Origin: Rubellimicrobium aerolatum
Lineage (GTDB): Bacteria; Pseudomonadota; Alphaproteobacteria; Rhodobacterales; Rhodobacteraceae
Length of the DNA stretch: 64,000 bases
Assembly: GCF_017872975.1 (NCBI RefSeq)
Contig: NZ_JAGGJP010000002.1
Location: 372,001-436,000, forward strand
Direction of reading: 5' to 3'
In this document: positions 15,517 to 25,534 of the stretch, one piece after another
Position numbering within the stretch: position 1 is the stretch's first letter
How the letters are laid out: each line of letters begins with the position of its first letter
Made by a program: the position numbers and the translations under genes
Notes under the pieces: model-generated
What the model saw: the letters and a program-made list of their open reading frames with translations, nothing else
What the model was told of the DNA's origin: nothing
Databases searched by the model: none

Positions 15517-17321
15517 CAATAGACCCTCGCCTTGGGCGCCACCTTCTTCGGGTCGATGCCGCCCTGCTCGGGCGTGGAAAGCGCCTCGGTGTGCACCGGG
15601 CGATAGGCCAGCTCGACCTCCGTCCCCCGAACATAGGACAGCGTGTGCTTGCGCCAGTTCACATCGTCGCGTTCGGGGAAGTCCTCGTGGGCGTGCGCCC
15701 CCCGGCTCTCCTTGCGCGCCTCGGCCGAGACGATGGTGGCCAGCGCGCTCGGCATCAGGTTGGTCAGCTCCAGCGTCTCCACGAGGTCGGTGTTCCAGAT
15801 CATCCCGCGATCTGACACCCGCAGGTCGTCCATCCTGCCCGCCACCGCCGTCATCCGCCGCACCCCTTGGGCGAGCGTGTCGCTGGCGCGGAACACCGCC
15901 GCGTCCTCCTGCATGGCGCGCTGCATCTCCTCGCGCAGCGCGGCCGTCGGCACGTGGCCCTTGGCGTGGCGCAGCGCGTCGAACCGCCCCAGCGCATAGT
16001 CGAGCGCCTCCTTCGGGATGTCCGGGTTCGCCGTCCCCGGCGTCACGATCTCCGCCGCCCGGATCGCCGCCGCCCGCCCGAACACCACGAGGTCGATCAG
16101 CGAGTTGGACCCCAGCCGGTTCGCCCCGTGGACGCTCGCGCAGCCCGCCTCGCCCACCGCCATCAGGCCCGGGGCCAGCCGGTCGGGATCGTCCGCCGTC
16201 GGGTTCAGCACCTCGCCCCAGTAGTTCGTCGGGATGCCGCCCATGTTGTAGTGGACCGTCGGCAGGACCGGGATCGGCTCCTTGGTCAGGTCCACCCCGG
16301 CAAAGATGCGCGCCGATTCGGTGATACCCGGCAGCCGTTCGTGAAGCGTCTCGGGCGGCAGGTGGCTCAGGTTCAGGTGGATGTGGTCCTTGCGCTTGCC
16401 GACGCCCCGCCCTTCGCGGATCTCCAGCGTCATGCAGCGGCTCACCACGTCGCGGCTCGCGAGGTCCTTGTAGGTCGGCGCGTACCGCTCCATGAACCGC
16501 TCGCCCTCGGAGTTGGTGAGATACCCCCCCTCCCCGCGCGCGCCCTCGGTGATGAGGCAGCCCGCCCCGTAGATGCCGGTCGGGTGGAACTGCACGAACT
16601 CCATGTCCTGCAAGGGAAGCCCCTGGCGCGCGACCATGCCGCCGCCGTCGCCCGTGCAGGTATGCGCGCTGGTGGCCGAGAAATACGCCCGCCCGTAGCC
16701 GCCCGTCGCCAGCACCACCATCTTGCCGGTGAAGACATGGATCGTCCCGTCGGCGAGGTTCCAGGCCACCACGCCCCGGCAATCCCCCTCCGGCCCCATC
16801 AGCAGGTCGGTCGCGAAATACTCGACGTAGAACTCCGCCTTCTGCTTGACGCTCTGGCCATAGAGCGTGTGCAGGATCGCGTGCCCCGTGCGGTCGGCGG
16901 CGGCGCAGGTGCGCTGCACCGGCGGGCCTTCCCCGAACTCGGTCGTGTGCCCGCCAAAGGGCCGCTGGTAGATCTTGCCCTCCTCGGTCCGCGAGAACGG
17001 CACGCCGTAGTGGTCCAGCTCGTAGACGGCCTTCGGCGCCTCGCGGGCGAGGTATTCCATGGCGTCCATGTCGCCCAGCCAGTCCGACCCCTTCACGGTG
17101 TCGTACATGTGCCATTGCCAGTGGTCCGGCCCCATGTTCCCCAGCGAGGCGGCGATGCCCCCCTGCGCGGCGACGGTGTGGCTGCGGGTCGGGAAGACCT
17201 TGGTGATGCAGGCGGTCTTGAGCCCCCGCTCCACCATGCCGAGCGTGGCGCGAAGGCCCGCGCCCCCGGCGCCGACCACCACCACGTCGTAGGCATGGGT
17301 CTCGTACGAATAGGCGGCCAT
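15516..17321 (-). CDS. sdhA: Succinate dehydrogenase flavoprotein subunit SdhA
   Basis: A 601-residue catalytic subunit of complex II. It opens with the FAD Rossmann motif [20 protein letters not shown]. The FAD-linking region [18 protein letters not shown] contains the histidine that normally carries covalent FAD. The active-site segments [20 protein letters not shown] and the C-terminal [14 protein letters not shown] are also present. It oxidises succinate to fumarate at the inner membrane, cytoplasmic side. It lies 12 bases after sdhD and is coupled to a small lipoprotein gene downstream. Length is standard. Confidence 0.97.
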   Translation of the reverse strand: MAAYSYETHAYDVVVVGAGGAGLRATLGMVERGLKTACITKVFPTRSHTVAAQGGIAASLGNMGPDHWQWHMYDTVKGSDWLGDMDAMEYLAREAPKAVYELDHYGVPFSRTEEGKIYQRPFGGHTTEFGEGPPVQRTCAAADRTGHAILHTLYGQSVKQKAEFYVEYFATDLLMGPEGDCRGVVAWNLADGTIHVFTGKMVVLATGGYGRAYFSATSAHTCTGDGGGMVARQGLPLQDMEFVQFHPTGIYGAGCLITEGARGEGGYLTNSEGERFMERYAPTYKDLASRDVVSRCMTLEIREGRGVGKRKDHIHLNLSHLPPETLHERLPGITESARIFAGVDLTKEPIPVLPTVHYNMGGIPTNYWGEVLNPTADDPDRLAPGLMAVGEAGCASVHGANRLGSNSLIDLVVFGRAAAIRAAEIVTPGTANPDIPKEALDYALGRFDALRHAKGHVPTAALREEMQRAMQEDAAVFRASDTLAQGVRRMTAVAGRMDDLRVSDRGMIWNTDLVETLELTNLMPSALATIVSAEARKESRGAHAHEDFPERDDVNWRKHTLSYVRGTEVELAYRPVHTEALSTPEQGGIDPKKVAPKARVY

Positions 17322-17332
17322 GGGAACCCCGT

Positions 17333-17716
17333 TCAGAGGGCGATGCGCGCCACGGCGAAGACGCCGGTGGCGAGGATCGCGTAGGTGACGCAGATGGCGG
17401 CGATGACCATGGCGCGGCGCGGCGTGCCATGGGCGTAGTCCTCCAGGACGACCTGCACGCCGTGACGGAAGTGGACCAGCCCGACAAGGAGCGTGAGCCC
17501 GATCACCAGCGCCGGGAAGGGCCGCGACAGCGCCGCGACGGCCTCCTCGTGAGGTAGCCCGAGGATCGAGCCGAAGGTGAAGACGAACAGCGGCACCAGG
17601 ATCACCAGCGCGATGGAGGTCACCTCCATCAGCCAGAAATGGTCCGTGCCCCCGCCCGAGGCGCCCAGGTTCTCGGCCCGCTTGCGGGCGGTGATGTAGC
17701 TGGTGGAACGGCTCAT
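17333..17716 (-). CDS. sdhD: Succinate dehydrogenase membrane anchor SdhD
   Basis: A 127-residue membrane protein with three hydrophobic segments: [40 protein letters not shown] and [20 protein letters not shown]. The histidine in [15 protein letters not shown] is the family's haem b ligand region. It anchors SdhAB with SdhC and forms part of the quinone site. The ATG at 17716 overlaps the sdhC stop by four bases (ATGA), giving translational coupling. The frame is open further upstream, but that part is a shadow of sdhC. Confidence 0.92.
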   Translation of the reverse strand: MSRSTSYITARKRAENLGASGGGTDHFWLMEVTSIALVILVPLFVFTFGSILGLPHEEAVAALSRPFPALVIGLTLLVGLVHFRHGVQVVLEDYAHGTPRRAMVIAAICVTYAILATGVFAVARIAL

Positions 17717-18108
17717 GCGGTCACCCACAGGATGAGGACGGTCAGGATCGTCAGGACGACGGACAGGCCCACGATGATCTTGCCGAACAGCTCGGCCTGG
17801 TGGATCTCCATGAAGCGCCCGGTGGACCAGACGAGGTGCCGGATGCCGGCCAGCGTGTGGTACCAGAGCGCCCAGACGCTCCCCAGCAGCACGAGGTCGC
17901 CGAACCAGCTCCGCAGCACCGCGTCGGCGGTGGCGAAGTGATCCGGGCCGGTGGCGGCGGCGAGCAGCCACCACACCACGAGGATCGTGCCGACGATGAG
18001 CCCGACCCCGGTGATCCGCGTCAGGATCGAGGTCGCGGTGGTCCATTGCGGACGGTAGATCTGCAGGTGCGGCGAAAGCGGTCGGTTGCCGCGCGGAATA
18101 TCGGGCAT
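17713..18108 (-). CDS. sdhC: Succinate dehydrogenase cytochrome b556 subunit SdhC
   Basis: A 131-residue membrane subunit. The N-terminus [20 protein letters not shown] followed by LTRITGVGL is the family signature. A histidine in [17 protein letters not shown] lies in the haem-binding region, and there are three hydrophobic helices. It is the first gene of sdhC-D-A-x-x-B. The only sizeable upstream region is to its right, where a perfect 12-base inverted repeat is found at 18230-18262. This region should hold the operon promoter. Confidence 0.93.
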   Translation of the reverse strand: MPDIPRGNRPLSPHLQIYRPQWTTATSILTRITGVGLIVGTILVVWWLLAAATGPDHFATADAVLRSWFGDLVLLGSVWALWYHTLAGIRHLVWSTGRFMEIHQAELFGKIIVGLSVVLTILTVLILWVTA

Positions 18109-18229
18109 GTCTGTCCCTGAGCTTTGGCCTCGGAGCTAGGGCTCCTTTGCCCGCTTTTCGAGGCGCTGTCACGCGCCTGTGCGAGGGAAAATGCTTCAGG
18201 ATCGAGTGGTTTCGCTAACATTCCGTGAG

Positions 18230-18262
18230 TTGTGATCGCAGCCTTTCGGCCTGCGATCACAA
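18230..18262. promoter_or_regulatory. Perfect inverted repeat upstream of sdhC
   Basis: TTGTGATCGCAG (18230-18241), a 9-base spacer, and CTGCGATCACAA (18251-18262). The arms match at all 12 positions. The outer TGTGA...TCACA is reminiscent of CRP-family half sites, but the 33-base span is longer than a CRP site, so it could equally be an operator for another regulator or an RNA hairpin. It is 122-154 bases upstream of the sdhC start codon and nearest to that gene. Confidence 0.55.
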
Positions 18263-18348
18263 ACCTCGGCCCCAAGGCCCGCTTCGTTCGCCCGCCCCGC
18301 CCGGACGCCCCGCCCCACGACCGCATCGCCCTGGGGCGTCCGTCGCCC

Positions 18349-18412
18349 GGGGGGCTCTGCCCCCCATCGCCTCCGGCGATTCCCCCCGGGATATTTGGAG
18401 CCAAAGAAGGCC
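18349..18412 (-). repeat. Rhodobacterales-type 3'-end repeat, copy 1
   Basis: The element has a GGGGGGC-TCT-GCCCCCC hairpin (18349-18365), an ATCGCC-TCC-GGCGAT hairpin (18366-18380) and the core GGGATATTTGGAGCCAAAG (18388-18406). Other copies in this window lie directly behind stop codons of minus-strand genes with the same orientation, so the functional sense is probably the minus strand. Here no minus-strand gene ends next to it. Confidence 0.75.
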
Positions 18413-18561
18413 AGGGGCGCGAGGAAGGGCGGCGCGCTTCGTTCCGCGCAGGGCGGGACTCCCCCAACCGCCCGCCCCCTCCCCGCGTCCAGCCCGCGCG
18501 ATTCGCCCGGCTCGCGCGCGTGGCACGAAGCCCGGGGGCGTTGCGCGAGCCGGGCGTTGCG

Positions 18562-18606
18562 CGCCCGTTGCCGTCGGAGATCGTCAACGCTTTCCTGCGA
18601 TTCTCC
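18562..18606. repeat. Dispersed 45-base repeat, copy 1
   Basis: Starts CGCCCGTTGCCGTCGGAGAT and ends TGCGATTCTCC. It matches 37 of 45 positions with 36056-36100 in the same orientation, although the flanks are unrelated. Neither copy is inside a credible gene. Confidence 0.65.
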
Positions 18607-18938
18607 CCGTGCACGCAACACGAGGCCCCGCGCCGGGCCGCTCCCTCCTCCGCCTGCGCCGGGGCTGGCGGGGCGGGGAGGCGACCGGCGGGGGCGGAAA
18701 GGAGAACGACGATGAAGGGCGCCCCCTCGGGGGCCGGCAACAACGCGGTGGGCCAGCAGCGGCCAGATACCGGGACCGGGAGATCCTCCCCGGCGCCCCC
18801 ATGACCCAGCCCGCTGGATGCAGCGGACCGGCCCTCCGCTGCGCGCGCGCCCCGCCCCCGCCAGCCGAGGACAACCGGAGGCCTCGCGGGGATTTAGTCT
18901 GTCCGGGTTCCAGCGCGCCGGGACCGCGCCCGCCGATC

Positions 18939-18998
18939 CCCTTCTTCTGACCCCAGGTGTCCGCGGGGAATCGCCGCAGGCGATGGGGCAGAGCCCCC
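18939..18998 (+). repeat. Diverged 3'-end repeat, copy 2 (opposite orientation)
   Basis: Reads CTTCTTCTGACCCCAGGTGT, then an ATCGCC-GCA-GGCGAT hairpin (18970-18984) and GGGGC-AGA-GCCCC. It has the same architecture as copy 1 but a diverged core and opposite direction. It lies just before the 3' end of the minus-strand sugar dehydrogenase gene, pointing towards it. Confidence 0.6.
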
Positions 18999-19044
18999 TG
19001 CGGCGGACGTGGCGCGGCTCCCCTCGGACCCGCGCCCCGCCCGA

Positions 19045-19959
19045 TCAGAACTCGAACGCCGCCACCACGTTGCGCCGCCCCAGCGTCATCGCGTCCGCCA
19101 CATGGACCAGCGGCGACAGGTCCACGTCGCTCTCGCCCCGCCCGACCAGCTCGGCCATGCGGGCATAGAGCGCCGGATACTCCTCGACCTCCGACCCGTC
19201 CTGCCGCACCCCGTCGACCCAAAGCTCGTTCCCGCCCGAGCGCAGCGCGACCCTTGGCCCGTCCTCGGCCTCGATCTCGATGTCCCAGGTCTGCGGCCCG
19301 GTCTGGAGCCAGTCCAGCTCCATCGACACCCCGCGCGAGAACTCCACCCGCGCGGCGATGGGCGTCTGCCGCCCGTCCGGGAAGTCCAGCTCCGCCCGCA
19401 CGACATGGACGGGCCGGGGCAGGATCTCCGTCAGGATCGACAGGGCGTTGATCCCCGGATCGAAGACCCCGAGCCCGCCGGGCTCGAACACCCACTCCTG
19501 CCCCGGATGCCAGTGGCGCACGTCCTCCTTCCAGGTGATCTTGCCCGCCCGGACCTCGCGCCCAGCCAGCGCCGCCTTGGCCCCGGCCACGCCCTTGCCC
19601 ATGCGCGAATGCCAGGTCGCGAACAGCGTCACCCCCGCCTCGGCGGCGAGCCGCTCCAGCTCGTGCACCTCGGCCAGCGTCTGCCCCGGCGGCTTCTCCA
19701 GCATGACGTGCCGCCCGGCCTTCAATGCCTTCCTCGCGTACTGGAACCGCGGCTGCGGCGGCAGGCAGAGCGAGACCACCTCGATGTCCGGCCGCTCCAG
19801 CAGCATCACGTCGAAGTCGCGGAAGGTCGGCACGCCTTCCACGCTGCCCTGCCGGCTCACCGTCGCCGCCAGCTCCCACTCCGGCGAGGCGTCGATCGCC
19901 GGGACGTGCTGGTCCCTGGCGATCTTGCCCACGCCGACGATGCAGACCTTGCGGCTCAT
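19045..19959 (-). CDS. Gfo/Idh/MocA aldose 1-dehydrogenase (D-galactose or L-arabinose type)
   Basis: A 304-residue NAD(P)-dependent oxidoreductase. The N-terminal nucleotide fold is VCIVGVGKIARDQHVPAIDA. The EKPPGQTLAEV segment holds the family lysine, and WKEDVRHWHPGQEWVFEPGG with GVFDPGINALSI is typical of galactose/arabinose 1-dehydrogenases. It should oxidise the sugar at C1 to the lactone in the cytoplasm. It starts inside the stop of the dehydratase gene (TGATG) and is the last gene of the chvE-ggu operon. This fits an oxidative, non-phosphorylated route for L-arabinose or D-galactose taken up by that importer. Confidence 0.85.
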   Translation of the reverse strand: MSRKVCIVGVGKIARDQHVPAIDASPEWELAATVSRQGSVEGVPTFRDFDVMLLERPDIEVVSLCLPPQPRFQYARKALKAGRHVMLEKPPGQTLAEVHELERLAAEAGVTLFATWHSRMGKGVAGAKAALAGREVRAGKITWKEDVRHWHPGQEWVFEPGGLGVFDPGINALSILTEILPRPVHVVRAELDFPDGRQTPIAARVEFSRGVSMELDWLQTGPQTWDIEIEAEDGPRVALRSGGNELWVDGVRQDGSEVEEYPALYARMAELVGRGESDVDLSPLVHVADAMTLGRRNVVAAFEF

Positions 19960-21701
19960 CAATGCGAGTCCTTCCCGACCGGAGCCCCACGGCAGCCCCG
20001 AAGGAAGTCGAGGTCCGCCCCGGTGTCCGCACCGCCCACGTGCAGGTGGTGGAGCATGGCGTAGCCCCCCTCGGGCGCCGTCGCCGCCGGATGCCACTCG
20101 GCCAGCCGCCGCGCGATCTCCTCGTCCGTGAGGTCGAGGTGCAGCCGCCGGTTCGGCACGTCCAGCTCGATCATGTCGCCATCCCGCACGATGGCCAGCG
20201 GCCCGCCCGCCGCCGCCTCGGGCGAGGTGTGCAGCACGACCGTCCCGTAGGCCGTCCCCGACATCCGCGCGTCCGAGATCCGCACCATGTCGGTGATGCC
20301 CTTCCGCAGGACCTTGGGCGGGAGCCCCATGTTGCCGACCTCGGCCATCCCCGGATAGCCCTTCGGCCCGCAGTTCTTGAGCACCATCACGCAGGTCTCG
20401 TCGATGTCGAGCGCCTCGTCGTTGATCTTGGCCTTGTAGTCGTCGATGTCCTCGAACACGACCGCGCGGCCCCGGTGCGTCATCAGCGCCGGCGTCGCGG
20501 CGGACGGCTTCAGCACCGCCCCGTTGGGCGCGAGATTGCCCTTGACCACCACGATGCCGCCCGACTGCGTCAGCGCCCTCTCGTTCGACAGGATCACGTC
20601 GTCGTTGTGGTTCTGCACGTCGCGGACCTGCTCCCAGGCGGTCTCGCCCGAGACGGTCAGCGCGTCGTTGTGCAGGAGCCCCATCTCGCCCAGCCGCTTG
20701 ATGACGACCGGGAGCCCGCCCGCATAGAAGAACTCCTCCATGAGGTATTTCCCCGACGGCATCAGGTTCACGATCGTCGGCACGTCCCGCCCGCAGCGGT
20801 CCCAGTCGTCGAGCGTGAGGTCGATCCCCACCCGCCCCGCGATGGCGAGGAGGTGAATTACCGCGTTGGTGCTCCCCCCGATGGCCGCGTTGGTGCGGAT
20901 GGCGTTCTCGAAGGCCTGCTTGGTCAGGATGTCCGACGGCTTCAGGTCGTCCTTGACCATCTGCACGATGCGCCGCCCCGAGAGCTGCGCCATCGTCCGC
21001 CGCCGCGAATCCACCGCCGGGATCGCCGCGTTCCCCGACAGCGCCATGCCCAAGGCTTCCGCCATCGAAGCCATCGTGGACGCCGTCCCCATCGTGTTGC
21101 ACGACCCCGCCGACCGGCTCATCCCGGCTTCCGCCTCCAGGAACTCCTCCTGGGTCATCGTCCCGGCCTTCACCATCTCCGAGAACTTCCACAGATGGGT
21201 GCCCGAGCCCACGCGCTCGCCCCGGAAGTGCCCGTTCAGCATCGGGCCGCCCGTGACCATGATCGTGGGCACGTCGCAGGACGCCGCGCCCATCAGCAAG
21301 GAGGGCGTGGTCTTGTCGCAGCCCACGAGGCAAACCACCCCGTCGATCGGCTGGCCCCGGATCTGCTCCTCGACCGCCATGGCGGCGAGGTTGCGGAACA
21401 TCATCGCCGTCGGGCGGAACGTGCTCTCGGACACCGAGAACACCGGCACCTCGACGGGGAAGCCCCCGGCCTCGTAGATGCCGTTCTTCACCTTCTGCGC
21501 CAGCACATCCAGATGCGCGTTGCAGGGGTTGAGCTCGCTCCAGGTGTTCAGGATGCCGATGACCGGGCGCCCGTCGAACATGTCATGCGGGTAGCCTTGG
21601 TTCTTCATCCAGCCGCGGTGATAGATGTTGTCGCGCGACGTGCCGCCCCACCACTCCTGCGAACGGAGCTTGCGGGGCCAGGGTGCGGGCGTGAACGCCA
21701 T
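19959..21701 (-). CDS. IlvD/Edd-family sugar-acid dehydratase (L-arabinonate type)
   Basis: A 580-residue iron-sulfur dehydratase. Cluster and active-site cysteines appear in CLVGCDKTTPSLLMGAASCD and SAGSCNTMGTASTMASMAEA. It is clearly distinct from the biosynthetic ilvD at 39220. Its family includes L-arabinonate, D-fuconate and D-xylonate dehydratases, which turn the sugar acid into a 2-keto-3-deoxy acid. It sits between gguC and the aldose 1-dehydrogenase and overlaps the latter by one base. The set therefore reads as dehydrogenase, dehydratase and keto-acid enzyme of one pathway. The exact substrate is an inference from context. Confidence 0.88.
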   Translation of the reverse strand: MAFTPAPWPRKLRSQEWWGGTSRDNIYHRGWMKNQGYPHDMFDGRPVIGILNTWSELNPCNAHLDVLAQKVKNGIYEAGGFPVEVPVFSVSESTFRPTAMMFRNLAAMAVEEQIRGQPIDGVVCLVGCDKTTPSLLMGAASCDVPTIMVTGGPMLNGHFRGERVGSGTHLWKFSEMVKAGTMTQEEFLEAEAGMSRSAGSCNTMGTASTMASMAEALGMALSGNAAIPAVDSRRRTMAQLSGRRIVQMVKDDLKPSDILTKQAFENAIRTNAAIGGSTNAVIHLLAIAGRVGIDLTLDDWDRCGRDVPTIVNLMPSGKYLMEEFFYAGGLPVVIKRLGEMGLLHNDALTVSGETAWEQVRDVQNHNDDVILSNERALTQSGGIVVVKGNLAPNGAVLKPSAATPALMTHRGRAVVFEDIDDYKAKINDEALDIDETCVMVLKNCGPKGYPGMAEVGNMGLPPKVLRKGITDMVRISDARMSGTAYGTVVLHTSPEAAAGGPLAIVRDGDMIELDVPNRRLHLDLTDEEIARRLAEWHPAATAPEGGYAMLHHLHVGGADTGADLDFLRGCRGAPVGKDSH

Positions 21702-21710
21702 GGGAAACCT

Positions 21711-22697
21711 CTAGAGCTGACGGACGGTCGCGACGCCCTGATCGGCGTCCACGGCGAGAGGGTTGCGGAGAGCGAGCCCGAAGGCGGGGACCTCGATCTC
21801 GAAAACGTCGCCGGGCTCCGGCTTGATCCCGTCGGCGAAGCTCAACGTCGCCGTCCCGAACATATGAACGTGCACGTCGCCCGGCTGGCGGAAGATGCCG
21901 TACTTGAAGTGGTGGTGCTCCAGGTTGGCGAAGCTGTGGCTCATGTTGGCCTCGCCCGACAGGAACGGCTTCTCCCAGATCACCTGCCCCCCGCGCTTGA
22001 TGCGCGACGCGCCCCGGATGTCGGCGGGCGGCTCGCCCACCAGGATCTCCGGCCCGAAGCTCGCGGGCCGCAGCTTGGAATGGGCGAGATACAGGTAGTT
22101 GATCCGCTCGGTCACGTGGTCCGAGAACTCGTTCGCCACGGCCCAGCCGACGCGGGCGGGCGTCCCGTCCGGGCCGATCACGTAGATCCCGACGATCTCC
22201 GGCTCCTCGCCGCCGTCCAGCGCGAAGGCCGGGGAGACCAGCGCCGCCCCCGGCGCGACCACGTGGACGCCGTTGCCCTTGTAGAACCACTCCGGCTGCA
22301 CGCCGGGCAGGCTTGCGGGCTTGCCGTCCTCCAGCCCCATGCGGAACATCTTCATGGAGTCGGTGGCGTCGTCCGCGCTGGCCTTGGCGTGCATGGCGCT
22401 GCGGGTCGAGGCGCTGCCCAGGTGCGTCAGGCCCGTCCCGGTCAGGTGCAGGTGCGCCGGGTCCGGGTGGTGGATGGGGGCGAGCAGCCGCCCCTCCCCG
22501 GCCACCGCCACCAGGTCCACCGCCTCGCCCAGCCCGTGCGCCGCGACCGTCTCGGCCAGGGACCGGCCCGAGGCCAGCGCCTCCAGCGCCAGGTCCCGCA
22601 CCGAGGCCGCGTCCTTCACGAGCGCCGCCTCCGAGCCGTCGCGCGCCACCACCCCGACCCCTCCCTCGGGCCGCCGGATCTGCGACAGGAGCATCAT
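21711..22697 (-). CDS. gguC: AraD1/GguC family protein (fumarylacetoacetate hydrolase fold)
   Basis: A 328-residue protein of the AraD1 branch of the fumarylacetoacetase superfamily, called GguC in Agrobacterium where it follows gguA-gguB. Recognisable stretches are HLGSASTRSAMHAKA, EPEIVGIYVIGPDGTPARVG, ANEFSDHVTERINYLYLAHS and KPEPGDVFEIEVPAFGLALR. Related enzymes act on 2-keto-3-deoxy sugar acids, so it may process the dehydratase product (2-keto-3-deoxy-arabonate or -galactonate); this has not been shown by the sequence. It lies 4 bases after gguB and 9 bases before the dehydratase gene. Confidence 0.85.
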   Translation of the reverse strand: MMLLSQIRRPEGGVGVVARDGSEAALVKDAASVRDLALEALASGRSLAETVAAHGLGEAVDLVAVAGEGRLLAPIHHPDPAHLHLTGTGLTHLGSASTRSAMHAKASADDATDSMKMFRMGLEDGKPASLPGVQPEWFYKGNGVHVVAPGAALVSPAFALDGGEEPEIVGIYVIGPDGTPARVGWAVANEFSDHVTERINYLYLAHSKLRPASFGPEILVGEPPADIRGASRIKRGGQVIWEKPFLSGEANMSHSFANLEHHHFKYGIFRQPGDVHVHMFGTATLSFADGIKPEPGDVFEIEVPAFGLALRNPLAVDADQGVATVRQL

Positions 22698-22701
22698 GTC
22701 C

Positions 22702-23955
22702 TCACTTGTTCTTGTTGTAGACGTCGAAGATCACCGCCGCGAGGAGCACGAGCCCCTTGATGACCTGCTGGTAGTCGATGCCGATCCCCAGGATCGACAT
22801 GCCGTTGTTCATCACGCCCATGATGAAGGCGCCGATGATCGCCCCCACGATCCGGCCCGAGCCGCCCGTGGACGACGCGCCGCCGATGAACACCGCCGCG
22901 ATCACGTCCAGCTCGAAGCCCGTGCCCGCCTTGGGCGTGGCCGAGTTGAGCCGCGCCGTCACGATCATCCCCGCCAGACCCGCCAGCGCCCCCATGTTGA
23001 CGAAGGTCAGGAAGGTCAGCCGGTCGGCGTTGATCCCCGACAGCCGCGCCGCCTTGAGGTTGCCCCCGATGGCGTAGATGCGCCGGCCGACGGTCGTCGA
23101 CTCCGCCAGGAAGGCATACAGGATCGTCAGCACCGCCATCGACACGGCGACGTTCGGGATGCCCCGGAACCCCGCGAGCTTCCAGCCGATGAACACCAGC
23201 GCCGCCGCCATGATGACGTTGCGGAGCCAGAAGATGCCCGTGGGCTCGACCTCCATCCCGTGCGCCATGTTGCGCGACCGCGACCGCATCCCCATGCCGA
23301 GGATCGCCAGCGCCGCGACCACCGCCACGACGAGCGCGAGCCAGTTCGGCCGGTCCGCCCCGAAGATGTCGGGCACGAAGCCCGTGGACAGCGCCTGGAA
23401 GGCGGGGGGGAACGGCCCGATGTTCTGCCCGCCCAGCAGCCACAGCGTCAGGCCCCGGAAGACCAGCATCCCCGCCAGCGTCACGATGAAGGACGGGATG
23501 CGCCAATAGGCGATCCAGTAGCCCTGCGCCGCGCCGATGATGCCGCCGACAACCAGCCCCGCCGGGATCACCGCCCAGACCGGCCAGTCGTAGTTGACCG
23601 TCAGCACCGCCGCGACCGCCCCCGTGAAAGCCGCGACCGACCCCACGCTCAGGTCGATGTGCCCCGCCACGATGACGAGCAGCATCCCCAGCGCCATGAT
23701 GATGACGTAGCTGTTCTGGAGGAACAGGTTGGTGATGTTCTGCGGGTTGAGGAAGTCCACCCCGATCTGGGCCCGCACCAGCGCCACGAAGAACACCACG
23801 ATGGCGATCAGCGCCAGCAGCATCCCATATTCGCGCAGGTTGTCCTTGAGGTAGGCCGCCCCCGACCGCCCGTTCGCGCTCAGGCCCTCGCCCTCGCGCA
23901 GGCCGCCGACCCCGGCCTCGCCCGGCCCCAGCCGGCTGTTGTTCACGTCAGCCAT
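22702..23955 (-). CDS. gguB: Sugar ABC transporter permease GguB (MmsB type)
   Basis: A 417-residue inner-membrane permease of the ribose/xylose class with about ten hydrophobic helices, for example [40 protein letters not shown] and [20 protein letters not shown]. The [20 protein letters not shown] segment is the usual permease signature near the ATPase contact. It starts eight bases inside the gguA coding end, so the ATPase and permease are coupled. With ChvE and GguA it imports aldoses such as galactose, arabinose, xylose or glucose. Length is typical for the MmsB subfamily. Confidence 0.95.
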   Translation of the reverse strand: MADVNNSRLGPGEAGVGGLREGEGLSANGRSGAAYLKDNLREYGMLLALIAIVVFFVALVRAQIGVDFLNPQNITNLFLQNSYVIIMALGMLLVIVAGHIDLSVGSVAAFTGAVAAVLTVNYDWPVWAVIPAGLVVGGIIGAAQGYWIAYWRIPSFIVTLAGMLVFRGLTLWLLGGQNIGPFPPAFQALSTGFVPDIFGADRPNWLALVVAVVAALAILGMGMRSRSRNMAHGMEVEPTGIFWLRNVIMAAALVFIGWKLAGFRGIPNVAVSMAVLTILYAFLAESTTVGRRIYAIGGNLKAARLSGINADRLTFLTFVNMGALAGLAGMIVTARLNSATPKAGTGFELDVIAAVFIGGASSTGGSGRIVGAIIGAFIMGVMNNGMSILGIGIDYQQVIKGLVLLAAVIFDVYNKNK

Positions 23956-25507
23956 GCGCGGCCTCCATCTCCTGTTCCATCACCTCGTGCTCCCGCACGA
24001 TCAGCGACATGATCTTCTCCTGGGTGGCCTCGGCGGCCGTCAGCTCGCCCACGAAGGCCCCTTCGGCCATGACGTAGATGCGGTCGCACATCCCCAGCAG
24101 CTCCGGCATCTCCGAGGAGATCATCACGACCCCGCGTCCCTCGGCGGCAAGCTGGTTCATGATCCCGTAGATCTCGAACTTCGCGCCCACGTCGATGCCG
24201 CGCGTGGGCTCGTCGAGGATGAGCACCCGGGGCTCGGTGAACAGCAGCTTGGACAGCAGCACCTTCTGCTGGTTGCCGCCCGACAGGTTCACGACCCGCT
24301 GGAAGACGTTGGGCGCGCGGATGTTCATCGCCGCCTTGAACCGGCTCGCGACCCGCTGCTCGGCCGCGTCGTCCAGCACGCCGCCCCGGGACACGCCCCG
24401 CAGGTTGGCGAGGCTGATGTTCGTCACGATGGGCTCGTCGAGGATCAGCCCCAGCGCCTTGCGGTCCTCGGTCACATAGGCCAGCCCCGCGCCGATGGCC
24501 TTGGGCACGGTGGACACGTCCACGTCCCGCCCGCCAATCCGCACGCGGCCCCGGATGTCCTTGCCCCAGCTCCGCCCGAACAGCGACATCGCGAACTCGG
24601 TCCGGCCCGAGCCCATCAGCCCGGCGATGCCGACGATCTCGCCCTTGCGGACGCGGAGCGCGATGCTCCGCAGGAAGTCGCGGTCGGGATGCTCGGGGTG
24701 CCGGGCCGACCAGCCCTCCACCTCCATCAGCACCTCGCCGGGGGTCCTGACCCGCTCGGGATAGCGGTGCGCCATGTCGCGCCCCACCATGTCCCGCACG
24801 ATGCGATCCTCCGTCACCTCGCCCGCGTGGGCGTCGAGCGTGGAGACCGTCGCGCCGTCGCGGATCACCGTCACCCGGTCCGCGACCCGCCGCACCTCGT
24901 TCAGCTTGTGCGAGATGATGATGCTGGTGACGCCCTGCGCCTTCAGCTCCAGCAGCAGGTCCAGCAGCTTCTGGCTGTCGTTCTCCTGAAGCGCCGCCGT
25001 CGGCTCGTCCAGGATCAGCAGCCGCACGTTCTTGGACAGCGCCTTGGCGATCTCCACGAGCTGCTGCTTGCCCACGCCCATGTCGCCCACCGGCGTCGAG
25101 GGGGGCTCCTTCAGGCCGACCTTGGCCAGCAGCGCCGCCGTCCGGCCGTAGGTCTCGCGCCAGTCGATGACGCCGCCCCTCGCCCGCTCGTTCCCGAGGA
25201 AGATGTTCTCGGCGATGCTCAGCAGCGGCACCAGCGCCAGCTCCTGGTGGATGATGACGATGCCCGCCGCCTCGGAGTCGTGGATGCCGCGGAACCGCGC
25301 CTCCTCGCCGGCGAAGCGGATCACGCCCTCGTAGGAGCCGTGCGGATAGACGCCCGACAGCACCTTCATCAGGGTGGACTTGCCCGCGCCGTTCTCCCCG
25401 CAGATGGCGTGGATCTCGCCCTCGCGGACCTGGACCGTCACGTCGTCGAGCGCGCGCACGCCCGGGAATGTCTTGGAGATGCCCTGCATCTCGAGGAGGA
25501 CGCTCAT
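23948..25507 (-). CDS. gguA: Sugar ABC transporter ATP-binding protein GguA (MmsA type)
   Basis: A 519-residue double ATPase of monosaccharide importers. The first half has Walker [17 protein letters not shown] and [10 protein letters not shown] with the expected Q-loop. The second half has the degenerate [16 protein letters not shown], the signature [15 protein letters not shown] and [16 protein letters not shown]. Such fused ATPases power the GguB permease at the inner face of the membrane. It follows chvE after a 67-base gap containing a strong hairpin, a usual arrangement that keeps expression of the binding protein above that of the ATPase. Confidence 0.95.
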   Translation of the reverse strand: MSVLLEMQGISKTFPGVRALDDVTVQVREGEIHAICGENGAGKSTLMKVLSGVYPHGSYEGVIRFAGEEARFRGIHDSEAAGIVIIHQELALVPLLSIAENIFLGNERARGGVIDWRETYGRTAALLAKVGLKEPPSTPVGDMGVGKQQLVEIAKALSKNVRLLILDEPTAALQENDSQKLLDLLLELKAQGVTSIIISHKLNEVRRVADRVTVIRDGATVSTLDAHAGEVTEDRIVRDMVGRDMAHRYPERVRTPGEVLMEVEGWSARHPEHPDRDFLRSIALRVRKGEIVGIAGLMGSGRTEFAMSLFGRSWGKDIRGRVRIGGRDVDVSTVPKAIGAGLAYVTEDRKALGLILDEPIVTNISLANLRGVSRGGVLDDAAEQRVASRFKAAMNIRAPNVFQRVVNLSGGNQQKVLLSKLLFTEPRVLILDEPTRGIDVGAKFEIYGIMNQLAAEGRGVVMISSEMPELLGMCDRIYVMAEGAFVGELTAAEATQEKIMSLIVREHEVMEQEMEAAHG

Positions 25508-25534
25508 CGCCGCACCCTTGTCACGAATGAAACG

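Larger units (their letters stand above)
18263..19044. other. Gene-free region with dispersed repeats
   Basis: About 780 bases between the sdh promoter region and the sugar dehydrogenase gene. Several long frames are open, but none has a recognisable domain or ribosome site, and they are arginine/proline-rich GC artefacts. The region holds two outward-facing copies of the 3'-end repeat (18349-18412 and 18939-18998) and one copy of a second repeat (18562-18606), each entered separately. Confidence 0.6.

Noticed and set aside
18225-18950. Plus-strand frame between sdhC and the sugar operon, ending exactly at the diverged 3'-end element
   Set aside because: Its position is suggestive, but the translation is Pro/Arg/Gly-rich without domains and covers two repeats. 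Treated as noncoding.
19725-22760. A 1011-codon plus-strand frame
   Set aside because: It is antisense to the dehydratase and gguC genes, with His/Arg/Pro-rich sequence typical of GC-rich shadow frames.
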